Shown in pieces: positions 58,113-64,000 of a stretch of 64,000 nt of DNA. This DNA is from Xestospongia muta. Its lineage: Eukaryota > Porifera > Demospongiae > Haplosclerida > Petrosiidae. Both the position numbers and the translations under genes were made by a program. The stretch's first letter is position 1. Each line of letters opens with the position of its first letter. The notes beneath the pieces were generated by a model. That model saw nothing but the letters and a program-made list of their open reading frames with translations, had not been told where the DNA came from and searched no databases. The DNA lies in contig OY848928.1 of NCBI GenBank assembly GCA_963693285.1, positions 4,272,327 through 4,336,326 on the forward strand, in the 5' to 3' direction.

Positions 58113-58994
58113 CAGCCCAAATGGTTGTCTTAATAATAATAGTTGCCGTACAGGCTATCATAAAACCCTACAAATCCCAAATTGGAAATATTACAGATCT
58201 TGTCTTTGGTACAATGGTGATCTTACTACTACTTAATACAGTAACACCAAGAATTCGTGAGCTTTCAGAATTCATTGAAATTGTAGGAGATAATAGCAGT
58301 TATGAATATTTAATGACTGTGGACAGATGTGAGGTAGAACTCAAAATAACTTCTTATGTTGCATATCTTGCCTTTTGGTACTATCTTCCATTGACTGTGA
58401 TGGCTGGAGGTGGTGTGTGCTATGTCATAAAGAAAATCTACTTTTACTGCAAGTGAGTTCAAAATGATGTATTAATTTTAAGAGTAAATAATGTAAGTGA
58501 TGAAGTACCTTGTAAAAGCAAATGTACCAAGATTATAAATAAGACACTCTTTGTAAGTGCTAATATGATATGGAGTGAGACTATGGACAGTTCCCATCAT
58601 GTAGTTGAGAAGCTATATTTTAGTGGTAATATTTGTACTGTCTTTTGTTCATGCTCTTTTCTAGGGGGTGTAGTACTGGGATTAAAATATGTACAATGTT
58701 GTCAGTAAAATGGATTATGTAATAGTGATAATTTATAGGAGAAGACACGAGGAAAAAAAGAAAGTCAAAAAACTTCAGGAAGAGTTGAAATTGTCTCGAG
58801 TGACATCTGTACGTCACGAAGTGCACAAAGACAGAGAAAGAGCAGGGACGATAATGGTTGAAAGATTTATGTCAGAAATTGTTATTTCTCCAACAAGACT
58901 GAAAGCAGCTGATGAGATTGAGTGGAAGTTGACTACAATTAAAGAGCAGGATATAGAGAATAGTTCCATCAAGGAAGACGAGAACACATTATAA
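51574..58994 (+). CDS. C2: paralog of C1, complete (1257 aa, 22 exons)
   Basis: Exons: 51574-51787, 51872-52079, 52260-52864, 53382-53535, 54007-54115, 54165-54316, 54539-54659, 54723-54868, 54975-55068, 55326-55418, 55471-55617, 55688-55840, 56117-56285, 56449-56550, 56703-56791, 56846-56890, 56974-57119, 57168-57324, 57560-57697, 57754-57888, 58112-58452, 58739-58994. All exon lengths equal C1 except the last, which has one extra codon. Differences are scattered substitutions (e.g. SLVAIS against SLTARS in exon 20). Domains as in C1. The signal peptide ends VCSQ. The 48-bp intron 17 is conserved. The gene is preceded by a broken B3 copy instead of an intact divergent partner. Confidence 0.87.
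53770..53843 (+). repeat. 37-bp tandem duplication in C2 intron 4
   Basis: Two adjacent copies of CTCTACTTTGAAC(A/G)TAAATAG...TATGTCA. C3 has the same pair (63276-63349); C1 has one copy (about 44078-44114). Confidence 0.85.
56569..56665 (+). repeat. ATGATTAATTTTAACA tandem units in C2 intron 14
   Basis: About five units of roughly 19 bp just after the exon 14 donor; C1 has about two to three in the same intron (46963-47015). Confidence 0.8.
58047..58109 (+). repeat. (TC)n tract at the end of C2 intron 20
   Basis: Forms the polypyrimidine tract of the exon 21 acceptor. Confidence 0.95.
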
Positions 58995-59154
58995 ATGTAT
59001 ATAAGTCAAATTTATTAAGTCAACCACCAATTACCCTAATATTTATAAAGTTCATTCATTCTGCAATATAGAGATGTATTAGAATTTTGTAATATAATAC
59101 AACTTTTGAAATGTTTTTTTTTTTTAATATATCATTATTTCTTTCAATTTGGTT

Positions 59155-59160
59155 AATAAA
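59155..59160 (+). terminator. Candidate poly(A) signal of C2
   Basis: AATAAA in the same context (TTTGGTTAATAAATATAC) as the one after C1. Confidence 0.5.
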
Positions 59161-59339
59161 TATACTACAATTCACTGTTAGTAGTAAAAATCACAAACAA
59201 TAATAAGCAATAATAAGTTGATATAAGCATTGTAAACCTACATCTTGTTTGTAGTCATAATAGCATAAATCGTAATGAAGTCATGTACTTAATGGACTTG
59301 TCTGTTTTATAACAAATAAAAATGATACATATACAAGGT

Positions 59340-60027
59340 CAGTAAGATATTGGATACCACTGAAATTTGTTTTGATAGCAGCCTTGATAGAAATACAGTA
59401 AATAACGTGTCAACAATGTTCATCCATTTCAATTGGTAGGGTCTCAAAAGGTACTGCATTGTGACTAGTGCTATCAAAAGTAACTGCTGAAAAAGAGGCG
59501 AAGATTTAGCCAAAATAAAAATAAAATAGGCAACAAAATAAACAGCTGAATACCATTGAAATTTGTTTTGATAACAGCCTTGATAGAAATACAGTAAAGG
59601 TTTCAACCTGGTGATGTCTAGTTTGTGACAAAGGAGACACGAGCACATCAACAAGAGAACAAATGGAAAAAACAGAAATACAATCAAAAAAATGAGAAAA
59701 GCCACAATGGTACATGTTCATGAGTGAAATAATTTAGCTCTGGTTGAAGACTAACCGCTGTATTCTCAAGACCATCAATATACACATGTACAGAGTCCAT
59801 GATTACTAAACTAGTACCAATTAGAGTCCAATATGACATAAAGAGGAGGAGAGCTACTGCATGCAATGAGGACCCAAGATTGACTTGATATCATTCAAGC
59901 TATTGCTAACATTGCAAACGCTAATTAATGACAACGATGGGTCCTAGAAATCGAAGTCCAAAATTTGATAGGAGACCTAAGTTTTTAAACGCAGGATAGT
60001 AGCAGACCAAACAGCTCCATATTGAGG
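59340..60027 (-). pseudogene. B3 relic, membrane-domain segment (second copy)
   Basis: Same truncated layout as 49650-50351, including the jump-back repeat at its 3' end. It is more decayed: a frameshift lies near 59690-59715, and short deletions between 59885 and 60000 remove part of the ARLIPKCHQ region and the LLPAC codons. It cannot make the B3 membrane domain in one frame. Confidence 0.88.
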
Positions 60028-60854
60028 ATTATCTACATGTCACCTGACCGTGTCTGCTAATGGTAAAAACTCAAATGGTTGTCTTTGTCCTCCTGCTCTA
60101 CAATGGCATCCATGTCAGACTCTAGACTATGCACTGTATGGAGCAACTATAATGGGAAAAAAACTGTTATGAATGTGACATATAGCCACAAACTTGGCAA
60201 TATTATGTGTCGATATTACTTATACAATGAATTATCCATTATCGGTCATGGTATTGATGTTAGCTGCTCAGTTAATTCATCCATTGATATACAAGGATGC
60301 AGTGTTGGATCACTAAAGATACAAGGAATAACATGGAAGGATTGCAATTCCATTACTCTTGAAGAGTGTGGATTTTATAAAGGATTTAATATTGTACTTA
60401 TTGATTCTGTTCATTTTATTGGATCTCATGTTACTATTAGATCTACTAATGAAATTATCATACAAAATTGCACCTTTATCAATGGATCATCTCTCACGAT
60501 AAGGGAGTCCCCTGTCATATATCTTAATGGGAACTTTTTCATTAATAATTATATCAATGACATCATGAGAGATCAATATGAAGAGCATTTTGGTGTATTG
60601 GTGAAGATTAAGTTACAACAACAACATTACTGGCATACATATAACAACATTTCTATAACTGAGTCTACCTTAACTGGGAATAATGTCTTATATTCAGATA
60701 AAAATGAATGTCCACAGTCTATTAACATATCTATCTCAGACTGTCATTTCAAAGACAATAGAGGGTATTATAAAAGTATTTTAGCTGTTGATATTAATGA
60801 ATTGACAAGTAGTATTGTGACTGTTGCTAATAGTGTCTTTTTTAACAACACAGG
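60028..60854 (+). pseudogene. B3 relic, inverted beta-helix segment (second copy)
   Basis: Plus-strand B3 ectodomain from about codon 21 to VTVANSVFFNNTG. It keeps codons 40-155, which the first copy lost. An A8 run of B3 is A7 here (about 60157), which shifts frame between the CQTLDYAL stretch and KKTVMNVTYSH. At about 60854 it joins B3 upstream sequence directly, so the minus-strand N-terminal piece is gone. Confidence 0.87.
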
Positions 60855-61073
60855 ATGATTATTATTGATTATCTGTTAAATGTACACACCTGATAATCAT
60901 GCGAGCATTTTGTACAGTATAGACATCCCTCTCTCTTGACACTACACTTCACATTGAATCATACCAAGTGGACTAGGTATGGCTATGAATGTTATGCTAA
61001 TTCGCTGCTGTCATATTATAATTGCCCTAATAAACAATAGAGCTGTGCGTTAAGCCTCTACTAACCTCTAGTC
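60855..61073. promoter_or_regulatory. Copy of the B3/C intergenic region upstream of C3
   Basis: Same elements as 41639-41870 and 51353-51573. No B3 start codon remains on the left side. Confidence 0.55.
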
Positions 61074-63822
61074 ATGAAGATTCCTCTCCTGCTTCTCTTC
61101 TTTCTTTTTCTTACTTCACCTGGTCTCGTGTTCTCACAAAATTGCCAGGAGTTTACTATCAATCCCAGACCAGGTCCTGATGGCATGCGCACTCGACTGG
61201 ATAGGGTCCTTCGAGATATAGCTGAAAATAGTGATGCTGAATGCAATAATGTGACAATCAATGAAGGATCGTACGTAGTAAGACAAGGTTAGTTAACAAA
61301 CTTAACAATACAAATTGATGTATTGTTTTGAGAACAAAGATAGTTTACTTTTTATTTCTCTTTCCTTGCTAGGTATTGTCATCTCTGGTGGTGGTGTCAC
61401 TCTGATAGGTAATGGAAGTGTATTAATAATACTTTTTGGGTCTCCAAATGCAAGAGAAGTAACAGCAATCGAGTTTATAGACCTCACCTATGTTGAGATA
61501 TTTGGTATAACCTTGAATGGTTCCTCAGGTTTTTTAAGTTTCACAAATGTAGGTAGAATTGCTATTTATGACAGTCGTTTCAGGTAAGTTTGTTACAAGA
61601 ATTATATATTAAATCAGCACTTTATTTTTCCTGTCATGATACATTAAAATGCTCTCCACTGTTTATATATTGTTCATTATTTTGCTTTGTATAATAACAA
61701 TTGTATGTATATTTTTTTCATATGATCACTTCCATTCTAACAACTCATTTCCTGTCTCCTATAGATCTTTCCAACGAGGAACTCTTGTTGTACGAAACTG
61801 CAATAATGTTGTAATCTCAAACTCTATGTTTAGAACAAATGGTGTAAAAGTTGCAACAAGAAAAACTTTAGAAGGAGGATCAGGAGGTTTATCTATCCAG
61901 TATACAAATAGAGTCACCTTTCCACAACCGCCCACTTTCCTAATAAGTAATTGTAGCTTCAATACTAATGGAGCTTTAGTGGATGATAATGAAACCGGTA
62001 TTTTTTCAGAAGTTGATCAAGAGGAGTCTGTGTATACTGGTAGAGGAGGAGCCATCTTTATGTTGATGCAGAATACACAACATGTGATTGGTCTTATCAG
62101 AAATTCTATGTTCATTAACAATAGTGCTGGTTTTTATGGCGGTGCTATTTATATAGCATTTAACTCATTGTCAAGGAACAATATTACTATTGAAAATTCA
62201 ATATTTCATAGAAATAGTGCTGGTCTTGCTGGGGGTGGAATCATGATGTCATTCCAAGAAGGTGGAGATGACGATAATGTTAATAGTGTTATTATGTATA
62301 ATTGTGTTATGAGAAATAACGAAGCACCATATGGAGGAGGGGTATACTTTTTAATTAGTATTCAATCAGGTTTGTGAGTGGAATGGACAGATAGATGAAT
62401 GGATGGATAAATGAATAAATGGATGGATAGATAGATGAATGATTGATGGCTCAATGACACTCTGGTCCTGTGATGACTTCACATGTTAAACATGTGATGT
62501 AAAATATAATTATCATATATTTTTTTAATTATTGCATATATTACACTCATCATATATGTTGGTAAGTTGATTATGTATTGGCATATTAAGTAAAACCTGT
62601 GAAATGAAAGAGACAATATTAGATTATTCTCCCACTATCTGGCCCACATTTTATTGGTTCTATATCAATGGTAATGTAGTAGGTTGATGTATAATATTAG
62701 TGTAATTAACAGCTTATTAATAATTAATAGTTAGTATGGCGAGAATATGTGTTATCACCCACAAGTATTAGGAGGAAGGAGACTTTCCTTTCCTCTTTCC
62801 CAATTTCTGCTCTGTTATTAAATTTGGTGTTTTCTTATGTTTATAACTGTATTATCTTTTATGGTCTCCTGGTATGTTTCTTTTTAGGACGAGAAGATGG
62901 AGAATTGGGTTGTTTTGCATTGTTTAAAAACTGTACATATCGTAATAATTATGCTGGTGAGTATGGTGCAGCCATTGGAGCTACAGCACTTAATTTGTTT
63001 GAAAGTAAAGGAGAAACCAAACCAGCAGCCATTGTTGACTGGTAAGAATAAGTATGCTATTAAAGAAACCACACAGAATATTATTATACATGTAATACTT
63101 ACAATTATTCCATATAAGGTATTGTTATAACACTTTGTACAATTAATAATTAGTGTAGTTACAAATATGGTATCATTTGGTCACAAATTAAATAGTTGCA
63201 TTGTGAGAGAATGTGGTTAGCAACATGATACCTTTCCTTTATGTGGATTTCATCACATGACTGACTTATTTTCTACTCTACTTTGAACGTAAATAGTTAT
63301 GTATATATGTCACCCTACTTTGAACGTAAATAGTTATGTATATATGTCAAAAATTACTAATAATCTAGTGTATAGACAGGCAAGTGTGTACATTTGACAT
63401 ATTACATATACCACTGATTGTCATCATCATCATCATCATAGTCTAGAGTTTGTACATATTATGCCAATTTTATTGGTTACATCATAATTATTTCATTCTT
63501 TTTCATTGTCAGTACATTTGTCAACAATGAAGGAAGTACTTCAGTTGTTGCCATCACAAACTTTCCTTTTGTTCTGCAAGGCAAGAATATAATCACGAAC
63601 AGTGAAGGTCCTGCTATTATGGTATGTCATGTTTGTTATATACTGGTGGTTAGTATCTCCTGTTTTATAGATCATACAAGCTAAAGTCTTTTTCAATGGA
63701 ACTATAGACATTGTTGACACTAATGTACAAGACAGTGGAATTGGTTCATTGATCACCTTGAGTCATGGACAAATTCTATTAATGAGGAATACGAAAGTCT
63801 CTTTTATAGGAAATAGTGGAAG
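61074..63822 (+). CDS. C3: paralog of C1, 5' part only (window ends in intron 6)
   Basis: Exons visible: 61074-61287, 61373-61583, 61765-62369, 62888-63041, 63513-63621, 63671-63822; exon 7 would fall just past 64000. They encode the signal peptide and most of the beta-helix. Exon 2 has one extra ATA codon relative to C1 and C2 (an isoleucine in SVLIILFGS). The frame is open throughout. Intron 4 shares its 37-bp duplication with C2. Confidence 0.85.
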
Positions 63823-64000
63823 GTCAGTCTTAAACCATGGAGAGGTGTGTACATACTATTCATGGAACACGTCATGACATTTAAACATACAATCCAAAAC
63901 TTCCATACTTATAACTTGGATAGTACATTTTGTTTTAGAGTTTATGAAGTTTAAGGGGTAGGGTTTGGGTATAGTAACAATAACAATATTATTATAAAGT

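Overview
This is eukaryotic, AT-rich nuclear DNA. It has short spliceosomal introns with GT-AG borders, the standard genetic code, long (TC)n microsatellites, and tandem arrays of large secreted or membrane proteins. The compact introns and the lineage-expanded multi-pass proteins with a right-handed beta-helix ectodomain point to a sponge, probably a demosponge such as Amphimedon. That assignment is inference; no housekeeping gene in the window fixes the species.

Every clear gene belongs to one superfamily: signal peptide, beta-helix ectodomain built from Pmp-like repeats (FxxN ... GG[AG][ILV]), a membrane-proximal module with a C-P-x-G-[FY]...C-x-C motif and a G-[IV]-x-C-x-x-C motif, about eight to nine transmembrane segments, and a cytoplasmic tail. 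Three subfamilies are present. Subfamily A (+ strand, 19 exons) is a tandem array: A0 (3' part, 81-2629), A1 (4416-11507), A2 (13040-20195), A3 (21967-29513). Subfamily B (- strand) is three uninterrupted, intronless genes: B1 (30093-33959), B2 (34093-37857), B3 (38093-41638). Subfamily C (+ strand, 22 exons) is C1 (41871-49323), C2 (51574-58994) and C3 (61074 to beyond the window end).

B3 and C1 start head to head only 232 bp apart. The B3-C pair is the unit that was tandemly copied: C2 and C3 are each preceded by a wrecked B3 copy in which the beta-helix half is inverted relative to the membrane half. Both wrecked copies share the same inversion breakpoint, so the inversion came before the last duplication. 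In A, alternate copies resemble each other in some exons (A0 with A2, A1 with A3) but not in others, which suggests gene conversion or unequal exchange.

The strongest structural result is that exons 5-19 of A and exons 8-22 of C match one for one in order and intron phase although their proteins are very different, while B genes have the same domain order and no introns. This includes a 48-bp intron in C that can be read through in frame. A and B tails carry a shared REPLL motif; C has a charged, coiled-coil-like tail instead. Function is not known from sequence; a cell-surface recognition or adhesion role (self/non-self or microbe contact) is a hypothesis only.
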